DNA of 64,000 bases from Pseudomonas baetica (GTDB lineage Bacteria; Pseudomonadota; Gammaproteobacteria; Pseudomonadales; Pseudomonadaceae), in contig NZ_JAIHLQ010000002.1 in assembly GCF_019733355.1 (NCBI RefSeq), positions 1 to 64,000 of the forward strand. The letters run 5' to 3'. Below are positions 56,151-64,000 of this stretch, one piece after another. Positions within the stretch are counted from its first letter, which is position 1. The number at the start of each line of letters is the position of its first letter. Made by a program: the position numbers and the translations under genes. The notes below the pieces were generated by a model. That model did not search any database, had not been told where the DNA came from, and worked only from the letters and a program-made list of their open reading frames with translations.

Positions 56151-57637
56151 GAGTTCCCTTTACCCAGCTGGACAAGCTGTACATCGATGGTGCGTGGGTG
56201 GGTGTCAACGGTCCGCGCGAAGCGGTGCTCAACCCGGCCACCGAAGCGGTCATCGGTCATGCACCGAGCGGTGATCTGCACAGCGCCGACGCGGCCATTG
56301 CCGCTGCTCGCAACGCCTTTGATAACGGCCCTTGGCCGTGGTTGAGCATGGCCGAACGAGTCGGGTACATGCGGCGGATGCACGCCGCTTTGGTGGCCAA
56401 AAGGGAGCAGCTTGCCGCGCTGATCATTGCTGAAGTCGGTTGCTCGCAAGGCGTGACTTACGCCATGCAGGTGGACATGCCGCTGGGCCATGTGCTGACC
56501 GCGATCGAGCAGTCTCTGGACAGTGACAGCCTGCAGATTCCGGTGCAGGCCAATCCCAATCCCTTCAACCCGACCGGGCCGATGATCCTCGGCAGCGGCA
56601 CGGTGGAGCGTGAGGCGATTGGGGTGGTGGCCGGTATCACCGGCTACAACTTTTCGTTTCTGCTCAATCTGGCCAAGGTGTTTCCAGCCTTGCTGGCCGG
56701 CAACACCCTGGTGCTCAAGCCTTCGCCATTTACCCCGTACTCGGCGCTGTTGTTCGGTCAGATCGCTGAAGAAATCGGCCTGCCCAAGGGCGTACTCAAC
56801 ATTGTCACCGGCGGTATTGAAGTGGGCAGCCTGCTGAGCAGCGACCCGCGGGTGGACATGGTCTCGTTCACCGGTTCGGAAACGGTGGGCATGAGCATCA
56901 TGAGTCAAGCGGCGCCGACCCTGAAGCGCGTGCATCTGGAACTGGGTGGCAAATCGGCATTGATCGTGCGCGCCGATGCCGACATTCAGGTCACCGTCTT
57001 GGGGGCCGTCGCCGGGCTGGCGGTCAACGCGGGGCAGGGCTGTGCGTTGCTTACGCGCTTCGTGGTGCATCACTCGGTACGTGAGCAATTCGTGCAATGC
57101 GCCAAAGCCATTTCCGGGCAGTGGAAGGTCGGTGATCCGGCGGACCCCAGCGTGATGATGGGCCCGCTGATCCGCGAGTCCCAGCGCGCCAAGGTCGAGC
57201 ATTTCATCGCCAGCGGCCGCGACGCCGGGGCCACGCTGGTGTGTGGTGGGGGGCGGCCTGCGTACCTGAGCCAGGGCTTTTTCAGCGACATCACCCTGTT
57301 CGATGACGTGCGCAACGACATGCTGATTGCCCAAGAGGAAATCTTCGGGCCGGTGGGGGGGGTGATCGGTTTCGACAGCGATGACGGAGCCGTGGCCATC
57401 GCCAATGATTCGCGCTTTGGCCTCAACGCTGCCGTGGCCTCGGCCGATGCCGCCACCGCCTACGCCCTGGCCAGACGCGTTCGTGCGGGCAGCGTGTACA
57501 TCAATGGCGGCAGCGGCAGCCTGCCTTATGCGCCGATTGGCGGCTTCAAACGTTCAGGCCTGGGTCGCGAATTCGGGCCGAACTGGCTTAAAGAGTTCAC
57601 CCAGGAAAAATCCATCATTTACCCCATCGGGCGCTAG
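56147..57637 (+). CDS. Aldehyde dehydrogenase family protein
   Basis: 496 residues. Motifs: GYNFSFLLNLAKVFPALLAGNTLVLKPSP, FTGSETVGMSIM, HLELGGKSALIV (catalytic Glu) and NAGQGCALLTRFVV (nucleophile Cys), ending with GGFKRSGLGREFG and TQEKSIIYPIGR. Fits the general NAD-dependent branch acting on a hydrophobic aldehyde from the preceding alcohol dehydrogenase. ATG 56147 overlaps the GMC stop by 4 bp, so its translation was coupled to a gene that now ends early upstream; expression may be reduced. Intact. Confidence 0.89.
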   Translation: MRVPFTQLDKLYIDGAWVGVNGPREAVLNPATEAVIGHAPSGDLHSADAAIAAARNAFDNGPWPWLSMAERVGYMRRMHAALVAKREQLAALIIAEVGCSQGVTYAMQVDMPLGHVLTAIEQSLDSDSLQIPVQANPNPFNPTGPMILGSGTVEREAIGVVAGITGYNFSFLLNLAKVFPALLAGNTLVLKPSPFTPYSALLFGQIAEEIGLPKGVLNIVTGGIEVGSLLSSDPRVDMVSFTGSETVGMSIMSQAAPTLKRVHLELGGKSALIVRADADIQVTVLGAVAGLAVNAGQGCALLTRFVVHHSVREQFVQCAKAISGQWKVGDPADPSVMMGPLIRESQRAKVEHFIASGRDAGATLVCGGGRPAYLSQGFFSDITLFDDVRNDMLIAQEEIFGPVGGVIGFDSDDGAVAIANDSRFGLNAAVASADAATAYALARRVRAGSVYINGGSGSLPYAPIGGFKRSGLGREFGPNWLKEFTQEKSIIYPIGR

Positions 57638-57701
57638 CCATGACGCCCTGCGGCCGGGGTGCAGCCAAAACGACTGACAATAAAAACAAAAGGTGGTTTG
57701 C

Positions 57702-59368
57702 ATGAAAAAGATGAGTAAACAGGGGCGCATGCGAGCCCAGCGGGCGATGGTACTGCTGGCGGTCGGGGAAATGGCGTTGGGTTACGGTGGTGCGGTGCTG
57801 GCGGCGCCGATCGAACTGTCCAACCCGGACTTTCACCTGCGTTGGGACAACACCCTGCGCTACAACCTGGGGATGCGCATGGAGGACCAGGACCGGCGCA
57901 TCATGAACAACCCCAACTACGATGAATCCGACGGCAAGTTCGACAAGGGCGACATCGTCACCAACCGCATCGACTTGCTCACCGAACTCGATTTTGCCTA
58001 CCGCAAGGACTGGGGAGCGCGGCTCAGCGCTGCCGGCTGGTATGACCAGGCGTACCACGATAACGATGTGCGCAGTCATGTTGCCGGCTTCCAGACCAGC
58101 TACGACAACGATCACTACAGCTCTGAAGTGAAGCGCTACGTCGAAGGGCCGTGGGGGAAATTCTCGATGCCTTTGTCTGGAAGAACCTGCGCCTGGGCGA
58201 TGCTTCGGTGAACGTCAAGATCGGCCGCCATACCAATTACTGGGGCGAGGGATTGCTATTCGGCGCCCATGCGATTTCCTATTCGCAAGCACCACTTGAT
58301 GGGGCCAAGGCGGTGACCAGTCCAGGTATCGAAACCAAGGAAGTGTTCTTGCCCATCGGGCAGATTTCCGTCAAGGCCCAGGCCACCGACAACCTGACCC
58401 TGGCCGCGCAGTATTTCTACGAATGGGATTACACCCGTATCCCGTACGGCGGCACCTACTTCGGCGCGGCGGACCCGTTTTTCGAAGGCCCGGACCGCTT
58501 GCCGGTAGCCCCGGGTTTTTCCTTTAACCGGGAGAAATCGAAATACGGTCGCGACTCCGCCAACTGGGGTCTGATGGCCAAGTACGACGTTGAAGCAATT
58601 CAATCGACGTTGGGCGCGTATTACCGCCAGTTCGATGACTACCAACCCTGGCTGGCGCCAGAAGTCTCGGCCGCTACCGGCAGCTACCGTCTGGTGTACC
58701 CACGCAGCGTCAAACTGGTCGGCTTGAGTTTGTCGACTGTGCTCGACACGGTGTCGATCGGAAGCGAGATTTCGTATCGCAAGGGCGGTGCGTTGAATGC
58801 GGTCGGCGTCGATCCTTCTGACAACGAAGGGCCGCGTGGCGATACGTTCCACTTCGTCGCCAACGCCGTGTATGGCGTGCCGCGTAACTTTATCGCCAAC
58901 AACGCCACGCTGATCGGCGAGTTCGCCTACAGCCACCTGCGCAAAGTAACCGAGCACGAAGAACTTTACCTGGGTGAGAACAGCAGCAACTGTGTCGATC
59001 CACGAGTCGGCACGCCCGGTTCAGGGGACAAACGCGACGGCTGTTCGACCCGAGATTACGCGGCCATCGCGGTCAATTACACACCGCAATACCTGTCGGT
59101 ATTTCCATCTTGGGACATGACCGTGCCGCTGACCGTCAATTATGGCCTGTCGGGCAACGCCGCCAGCGCCGGCGGTGGTAACGAAGGCGCGTTGACCTGG
59201 TCTGCCGGCGTGCAGCTGACGTATGCCCAGCGTTACGAATTTGGCTTGCGTTACTCCGACACCCACGCCCAATCGAAGCACATTCCCGGGGACACCGTCG
59301 GGGGTAACGGCGCCGTAGGCGGAACCGACCGTGGCTGGCTGGCCTTTACCTTCAAAACCTCCATCTAA
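57702..59368 (+). pseudogene. DUF1302 family outer-membrane protein, second copy, frameshifted
   Basis: Paralogue of the gene at 41641: both carry RWDNTxRYNLGxR, YDESDxKFDxGDxVTNR and the strand-rich C-terminal half. Reading shifts frame in a run of five G at 58153-58157; adding one G restores EGPWGEILDAFVWKNLRLGD, matching GPSGELLDAFAFTRFDLGE in the other copy. Signal peptide MKKMSKQGRMRAQRAMVLLAVGEMALGYGG-like, with a longer basic n-region. ATG 57702 after AGGTGG. A homopolymer loss of this kind could also be a sequencing error. Confidence 0.85.
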
Positions 59369-59395
59369 AAAAGCCAAGAAGCGGAGTACCTGTTT

Positions 59396-60757
59396 ATGAA
59401 AGGACAATTTCCATGGGCGGTGGCGCTGTTGAGCATTGCCACCGCCAGCCTGGCTGCGGCACCGGCCGACCAGGTTGCACAAATCGGTAAAACCCTGACG
59501 CCATTCGGTGCGATTATCGCGGGCAATGCCGATGGCAGCATTCCTCCGTACACGGGTGGCCTGACGCAGAGTCCGCCTGGCTTCAAGCCCGACAGCGGCT
59601 TCTGGGCCGACCCCTTCAAGGATGAAAAACCGCTGCTGCGGATCAACTCGAAAAACATGGAGCAGTACGCCGACCGCTTGAGCGGCGGGCAAAAAATGCT
59701 GCTGAGTAAATTTCCCGGCTACTACCTGGATATTTACCCGACCCACCGCACCGCGGCGTACCCGCAAGCGTTGCTCGATGCCTCGCAGCGCAACGCCAGC
59801 AACTGCCGCACGACCAAGGACAACCTCGCGGTCGATCCGGCGTGCCGAGGAGGGCTGCCGTTCCCGCTGCCGCAAAACGGCAATGAAGTCATCTGGAATC
59901 AGCAACTGCGCTACAAGGGCACGGGTTACACCACCACGGCATCGTCCAACAGTTGGGTAGTAGATTCCCAGGGTTCGGTGACCAAGACCGCCGAGTCCGC
60001 GACCATGGAAGAGGCGCCGTACTACCAGACTCAACAGGCCGATCGCGATCCGCAGTTGTACTACCGCGCCTGGGCACTGGACAGTTACCCGGCTCGCAGC
60101 GCCGGGCAACTGATCATCCTCGCCGACTACCTCGACCCGCAAAGCCAGCCACGGCGTGCCTGGAGCTACACCCCAGGGATGCGCCGCATCAAGTTGGCGC
60201 CGGAGTTCGCCTACGACACGCCGGTGCCCAACCAGGGCGGTGTGAACCTGTTCGACGAATTGCAGATGTTCTCCGGTAGCCAGGACCGTTTCGACTACAA
60301 ACTGGTGGGCCGCAAGGAGATGTACATTCCGTACAACGCCTACAAGTTCTACTTCAGTTGCGGCCAGGAAGAACAGTTCAAGCCGCATCATGCCAACCCG
60401 GCTTGCGAGCGCTGGGAACTGCACCGGGTGTGGGTGGTGGAAGCGACTCTGAAACCGGGCAAACGCCACGTCTACAGCAAGCGCACCTACTACCTCGACG
60501 AAGACACCTTTGGTGCCGGCCTTTATGACGCCTGGGACCAGGGCGGGGTGCTGTATCGCGCGCTGTTCCAGAGCGGCGTGCAGCTGTACGACAAAAACCT
60601 GCCGTACACGGTGAAAAACGTCAGTTATGACTTCAACAAAGGCATGTGGTCATTGCTCAACGATGGCCTCAAGGGCGGGTATCGGGTGCACGATGCGCCG
60701 CTATCGGAGCGCGACATGAAACCTGAGTCGATTGTTTCCCAGGAGACCCAACGCTGA
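59396..60757 (+). CDS. DUF1329 family outer-membrane-associated protein, second copy
   Basis: 453 residues, signal peptide MKGQFPWAVALLSIATASLA, then IGKTLTPFGAIIAGNADGSIPPYTGGL, nearly the same as in the copy at 43377, and later NPACERWELHRVWVVEATLKPG. It is intact and sits 27 bp after the frameshifted DUF1302 copy, GGAG before ATG 59396. It would work with whichever DUF1302 protein is functional. Probable periplasmic carrier for the hydrophobic substrate. Confidence 0.87.
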   Translation: MKGQFPWAVALLSIATASLAAAPADQVAQIGKTLTPFGAIIAGNADGSIPPYTGGLTQSPPGFKPDSGFWADPFKDEKPLLRINSKNMEQYADRLSGGQKMLLSKFPGYYLDIYPTHRTAAYPQALLDASQRNASNCRTTKDNLAVDPACRGGLPFPLPQNGNEVIWNQQLRYKGTGYTTTASSNSWVVDSQGSVTKTAESATMEEAPYYQTQQADRDPQLYYRAWALDSYPARSAGQLIILADYLDPQSQPRRAWSYTPGMRRIKLAPEFAYDTPVPNQGGVNLFDELQMFSGSQDRFDYKLVGRKEMYIPYNAYKFYFSCGQEEQFKPHHANPACERWELHRVWVVEATLKPGKRHVYSKRTYYLDEDTFGAGLYDAWDQGGVLYRALFQSGVQLYDKNLPYTVKNVSYDFNKGMWSLLNDGLKGGYRVHDAPLSERDMKPESIVSQETQR

Positions 60758-60782
60758 TTTCATCGAGTGGACACGCATTTGC

Positions 60783-60806
60783 GGCCTGAGAGGGCCACTT
60801 TTTTTT
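60783..60806 (+). terminator. Weak hairpin with T-run after the second DUF1329 gene
   Basis: Short stem GGCC (60783-60786) with GGCC (60793-60796), six-base loop, then about eight T residues starting at 60799. The stem is short, but it follows the DUF1329 stop by 25 bp. Confidence 0.5.
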
Positions 60807-60851
60807 GTGCGGATTTTATAAAAAGGTAGCCCTGCGACTCATATTTAAATG

Positions 60852-60872
60852 AACACATATTAGAAATGTGTT
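60852..60872. promoter_or_regulatory. 7-bp inverted repeat upstream of the amidohydrolase gene
   Basis: AACACAT (60852-60858) and ATGTGTT (60866-60872) with a 7-base spacer in an A/T-rich promoter region 96 bp before the amidohydrolase start. The left arm overlaps ATGAACA (60849-60855), whose complement TGTTCAT is the core of the motif seen upstream of the Rieske and CoA-transferase operons. Confidence 0.45.
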
Positions 60873-60967
60873 TATATTATTGGAGGCGCAGTTATCCCTT
60901 AAATTGATCCGAATGCCCTGCGAGCGGGTCGTTCGGTCTGCTGGCTAATTACAACAAGGAGAACGCC

Positions 60968-62005
60968 ATGCTGATTGATGTCCACGCCCACTTGCTGACT
61001 GAGGGCATGCTGAACCGCCACGAGTTCTGGGGGCCATTCATGAAAGTGCAGGGGCTGACCGTGGGGCATTTTTCCCTCGGCACCAAGCAACCGGCCAAAG
61101 CCGCGACGGATGCCGAAGCGCAGGCCAATATCCTCGCGCGTATGAGCCACGCCAGCCGTCGCAAGCTAATGGCCGAGCGGGGTGTCGACAAACTGGTGAT
61201 GTCCACGCCGTCTCACTGTTTTATGTATTGGGCGGGTGATTTCGCCAATGAATACGCGCGCATTTGCAACGACGAGTTGTCGGCATTTTGCCGGGCTGAT
61301 CCCGACCACTTCGATTTCTGGTGCCACGCCAACCTTGCGGACCCGCAAAACGCTGCGAAGGAAATTGAACGCGCGGTGACTCAGTTGGGCGCCAAGGGTG
61401 TGTGCGTCGGCGGGGCCAACTTCAATGGTCTGGAGGCTCACGACGAACGCCTGTTCCCCGTCTGGGAAAAACTCACCCAGCTGGATGTACCGATCATGGT
61501 GCATGGCTTCAACCAGTCGATTTACTGGGGCGAAAAACACACCGACGACAAGTTCGAAACCACCTCCATCGTCGGTGACTGCGTCGATGAAACGCTGTTC
61601 TTCTGGTACCTGATCTGCGGCGGCGCACTGGATGTTTTCCCGACGTTGAAAACCTACATCACCCACGCCGGTGGCATGGCGGTATTCCAGTTGGGACGCC
61701 TGAGCGAACTGAACCGGGCCATGGCACCGGACTCGCGCAACCAGCGACCGTTGATGGATTACCTGCAGAACTTTTACTTCGACCTTGACGTTCATGCGCC
61801 CGGCTTGCGCCGCGGTGTCGCCGAGGTGGTCGGCGCGGAGCGTCTGTTGTACGGCACCAACTTTGGTGGTGCGTATGACCATGGCGATCTGACCGAAGGC
61901 ATCGGCTTGTCCGCTGAAGACCGCGAGCGGATTCGCAGCGGTAACGCGATCGAACTGCTCAAGCTGAAGGTGCCGGCCAACGCTGGTCGGGTGCTGACGC
62001 CGTGA
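60968..62005 (+). CDS. Amidohydrolase-family (ACMSD/decarboxylase type) metal enzyme
   Basis: 345 residues of the PF04909 amidohydrolase group, TIM barrel: DVHAHLL gives the His-x-His metal pair near the N-terminus, VHGFNQS and YITHAGG the later histidines, and LLYGTNFGGAYD the C-terminal loop where the metal Asp is normally found. Members are decarboxylases (ACMSD, resorcylate decarboxylase) or lactone/amide hydrolases. With no aromatic ring-cleavage gene close by, a hydrolase or decarboxylase on a ring-derived acid is possible. AAGGAGAACGCC precedes ATG 60968. Stop overlaps the GTG start of the following broken kinase gene. Confidence 0.86.
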   Translation: MLIDVHAHLLTEGMLNRHEFWGPFMKVQGLTVGHFSLGTKQPAKAATDAEAQANILARMSHASRRKLMAERGVDKLVMSTPSHCFMYWAGDFANEYARICNDELSAFCRADPDHFDFWCHANLADPQNAAKEIERAVTQLGAKGVCVGGANFNGLEAHDERLFPVWEKLTQLDVPIMVHGFNQSIYWGEKHTDDKFETTSIVGDCVDETLFFWYLICGGALDVFPTLKTYITHAGGMAVFQLGRLSELNRAMAPDSRNQRPLMDYLQNFYFDLDVHAPGLRRGVAEVVGAERLLYGTNFGGAYDHGDLTEGIGLSAEDRERIRSGNAIELLKLKVPANAGRVLTP

Positions 62006-63202
62006 CGGCTAGCCCGCTGGGGCGGCCATACCCGCAGTGTAGCGGGCGCCTGCCTCGGCAACTGGGCGAGGTCAATGCGACGTGGCTCACGCAGTTATTA
62101 CAGCCGCGCTACCCAGGCATCGAGGTCTTGGCGTTGACCGTGGTCGAGGTCCGTAACGGCCACACCACCAAACTCCGCGCCAGACTCGAGTTGAACGAGG
62201 TCGGCCAGCGTGCGGGCATTCCGCCGCATGTGTGCCTGAAGTCGAACTGATCCGAGGGTTTCGAGAGCGGCGATATCTGTGAGCTGGAAGCGCGCTTTTA
62301 TGGCCCGACGCGGCGCTGCCAGCCCTCTATTTCACCGACTGGGACGCCAATGGCGGTGCTCGTGGTGTGGTGGTGATGGAAGACCTCGGCCTGGCCGTCG
62401 GGCATTTCGGTCACAGCACCGATCGCCTCGGTATGGACGGGGTCGCCCGGGGGCTGGAGTCACTTGTGACGCTGCACGCGGCAACCTGGAACAGTCGGCA
62501 ATTGCAGAGGCAAAGCTGGCTGCCACAGTCGATGGACAACCCGGTGGACAGCGACGGCCTGCTGCGCATGTACAACTACATCAAGGTCAATCTGCGCAAA
62601 CCGGAATACCAGCAACTGTTGCCGACATGGATGTACGAGAAACCGGAGTTGTTCAGCCATGCCTTTGACGAACTGGCTGCCTTCGAACTGGAGCAGACGT
62701 CACCCGGCTGTATGATCCATGGGACTCCCATCAGGGCAACAGCTTTTTACGCAGCGACGGCCAGTGGGTCTGGATGGATTGGCAACTCGCCCGATACGGC
62801 CGGCCATGGCGCGACGTTACGTACTTCATGCTGGGTGCGCTGACCGTGGCGGAGCGTCGCGCCGATGCATGGCGCCTGTTAGAGGTGTACCGGGATAAAC
62901 TGACCAGCCTCGGTGCCGAAGGCGTGCTGGGCCAGGACGCCGCCTGGGAGCAGTTGCGGCGTTGGCCGGTCTGGGGCATGCAGACCTGGATGTCGAACAT
63001 GGATGACTGGGGACAGACCGGGTTACCGATGGTGGAGCGGTTTTTTGCCGCCGCCAAAGATTTCGATACCGTGCGTTTGCTCACCCACGGGCGCAAGCAG
63101 CGCCGCACGTCGACCCTGGGGCAGGGCGCCCGGCCGTTGACGCCAGCCTATCAGCACCTGTTGGAGGATGAGCAAGGCCAGCGCGTGTCGCTCAGGTCGT
63201 GA
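62002..63202 (+). pseudogene. APH-family phosphotransferase with at least three lesions
   Basis: Third APH-type gene of the island. Begins with GTG 62002 (in a GTGA overlap). A TGA at 62248-62250 follows VCLKSN (TGG-to-TGA would give the common SNWSEGF). A frame change near 62310-62320 is needed to reach YFTDWDANGGARGVVVMEDLGLAVGHF, and another near 62720, where one G is missing in CCATGGGACTCC, to restore HGDSHQGNSFLRSDGQWVW and VWMDWQLARYGRPWRDVTYF. With those repaired the catalytic loop HGDxxxxN and the metal motif are complete. Its 3' end overlaps the convergent exporter gene by 11 bp. Confidence 0.82.
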
Positions 63203-64000
63203 TCCGAGCCAGCACCCGCGCGGGTTTCCACTGTGCCAATCCAATCCCCAGCAAAATCAATCCGCCACCCACGGCGTGGTACAGGTGCAAGGTTTCCCCA
63301 AGCAGCACAATCGCCAATACCGCGGTAAACAACGGCACTAGGTTCATCAAAACCGCGGTTTTCTCTCCGCCAAGGGTCTGCAGGCCGCGCATCCACAAAC
63401 CGGGGGCCAACGCCGAGGCGAACAGGCCGGCGAACAGCACCAGCGGAATGTTCCTGGCGGTCAGGGCAATCGACGGTGCCAGTAAAAAGGGCGGCACCAG
63501 CAGCAAGGTGCCGCAGGCTATCTGTACATAAAGGCTTTCCCAGGTCGGCAGGGGAATCTGCCAGCGCTTCACCAGCACGCAGTACAGCGCGTACGACAGC
63601 GACGCCAGCAACATCAGCAGTTCGCCTTGGCCAACGCCATGCTGCCACAGCGAAGACAAGTCGCCGGCGGTCAGCAACCAGATCAGTCCGGCAAATGAAA
63701 TCAGCGCGCCGACCAGCAGTGTCGCGGTCGGTCGCGTATTGAGCACCGGAAAGGCCAGGAGCACGGTCAGCAGCGGCATGGTCGCCAGAATCAGGCCCAT
63801 GGAGGTGGCACTGATCGTGTGCGCTGCGAAGTAGGCTAACGATTGGTACAGCGACATGCCGAGCAGCCCCAGCACCCCGAGCTTTGGCAGGTGCGGCCGA
63901 ATCTGCCGACGCAAGCGCCAGACCCTGGGCAACAACACCGGCGATAACACCAGCAACGCGATCAGCCAGCGATAGAAGGAAATGGCTGCCGGGTCGATCA
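63192..64000 (-). CDS. DMT-superfamily (EamA) transporter, 5' end outside the window
   Basis: The minus-strand frame is open to the right edge (IDPAAISFYRWLIALLVLSP at the border), so the visible 269 codons are the C-terminal majority of an about 300-residue protein. Nine or so hydrophobic segments with two EamA repeats: FYRWLIALLVLSPVL, then later LMNLVPLFTAVLAIVLLGE with the characteristic Pro and Glu. EamA proteins export amino acids, metabolites or drugs. It is probably not part of the catabolic island, since it converges on its last gene. Confidence 0.85.
   Translation of the reverse strand, partial: IDPAAISFYRWLIALLVLSPVLLPRVWRLRRQIRPHLPKLGVLGLLGMSLYQSLAYFAAHTISATSMGLILATMPLLTVLLAFPVLNTRPTATLLVGALISFAGLIWLLTAGDLSSLWQHGVGQGELLMLLASLSYALYCVLVKRWQIPLPTWESLYVQIACGTLLLVPPFLLAPSIALTARNIPLVLFAGLFASALAPGLWMRGLQTLGGEKTAVLMNLVPLFTAVLAIVLLGETLHLYHAVGGGLILLGIGLAQWKPARVLARITT

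Noticed and set aside
59021..60469. 482-codon minus-strand frame opposite the second DUF1329 gene
   Set aside because: Antisense shadow; its product has low-complexity Arg/Val/Gly runs and no recognisable domain.

Overview
The window reads as chromosomal accessory DNA of a Pseudomonas (fluorescens/putida-like). Evidence: an OprD-family porin, a REP-type hairpin typical of that group at 50679-50712, AAHS-family transport, fused IorAB, and dense operons with ATGA overlaps. No rRNA, tRNA or CRISPR array was seen. It is almost entirely catabolic, with scars of mobile DNA and many freshly broken genes.

Layout. (1) 1-1951: a junction between a fragment of an ICE conjugation ATPase and an N-terminally truncated FUSC efflux gene. 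(2) 1944-8215: a phenylpropanoid/stilbene-like module: vanillin-type aldehyde dehydrogenase, carotenoid-cleavage-type oxygenase, a class-3-like aldehyde dehydrogenase and a GMC alcohol oxidase/dehydrogenase. (3) 8507-17443: a complete 3-hydroxybenzoate/gentisate unit: LeuC/LeuD-like hydratase (best read as maleate hydratase), IclR regulator, AAHS transporter, gentisate 1,2-dioxygenase, FAH-family acylpyruvase, 3-hydroxybenzoate 6-hydroxylase and OprD porin. No isomerase gene is present, which fits the direct-hydrolysis branch (gentisate -> maleylpyruvate -> maleate + pyruvate -> D-malate). A near-identical 23-bp motif precedes both operons. (4) 17879-20030: a LuxR remnant, an IS3-family element (18311-19561, transposase broken) and gene debris. 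(5) 20031-24849: a chemoreceptor and a MarR-EmrA-EmrB efflux operon whose emrB carries a stop codon.

(6) 25153-63202: about 38 kb that looks like one catabolic island for a hydrophobic, probably alicyclic or branched acid/terpenoid-like substrate, which I cannot name. Its parts are: a pair of Rieske oxygenase-like proteins in which one keeps only the Rieske cluster ligands and the other only the mononuclear iron ligands; a fused tandem class III CoA-transferase; an acyl-CoA dehydrogenase overlapping an APH-type kinase (the arrangement known from 4-hydroxyacyl-CoA processing by LvaA/LvaC and ACAD10/11); five SDRs; a thiolase; fused 2-oxoacid:ferredoxin oxidoreductase; a second-copy-type folE; an epoxide-hydrolase-like protein; two DUF1302-DUF1329 outer-membrane pairs; an MFS carrier; an amidohydrolase; and TetR, AraC and LysR regulators. 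A P450-ferredoxin-GMC-ALDH set (53548-57637) would feed alcohol/aldehyde/acid intermediates, but it is decayed: the P450 has lost its haem half by a deletion fusing it to the ferredoxin, and the GMC gene has a stop codon.

(7) 63192-64000: the 3' part of a DMT-family exporter running off the window.

At least eight genes carry lesions (nonsense codons, mostly explainable as CAG->TAG or TGG->TGA, and one-base deletions). Either this island is undergoing decay or the assembly has base errors. The start codons given here were chosen from ribosome binding sites, ATGA overlaps and family N-termini.
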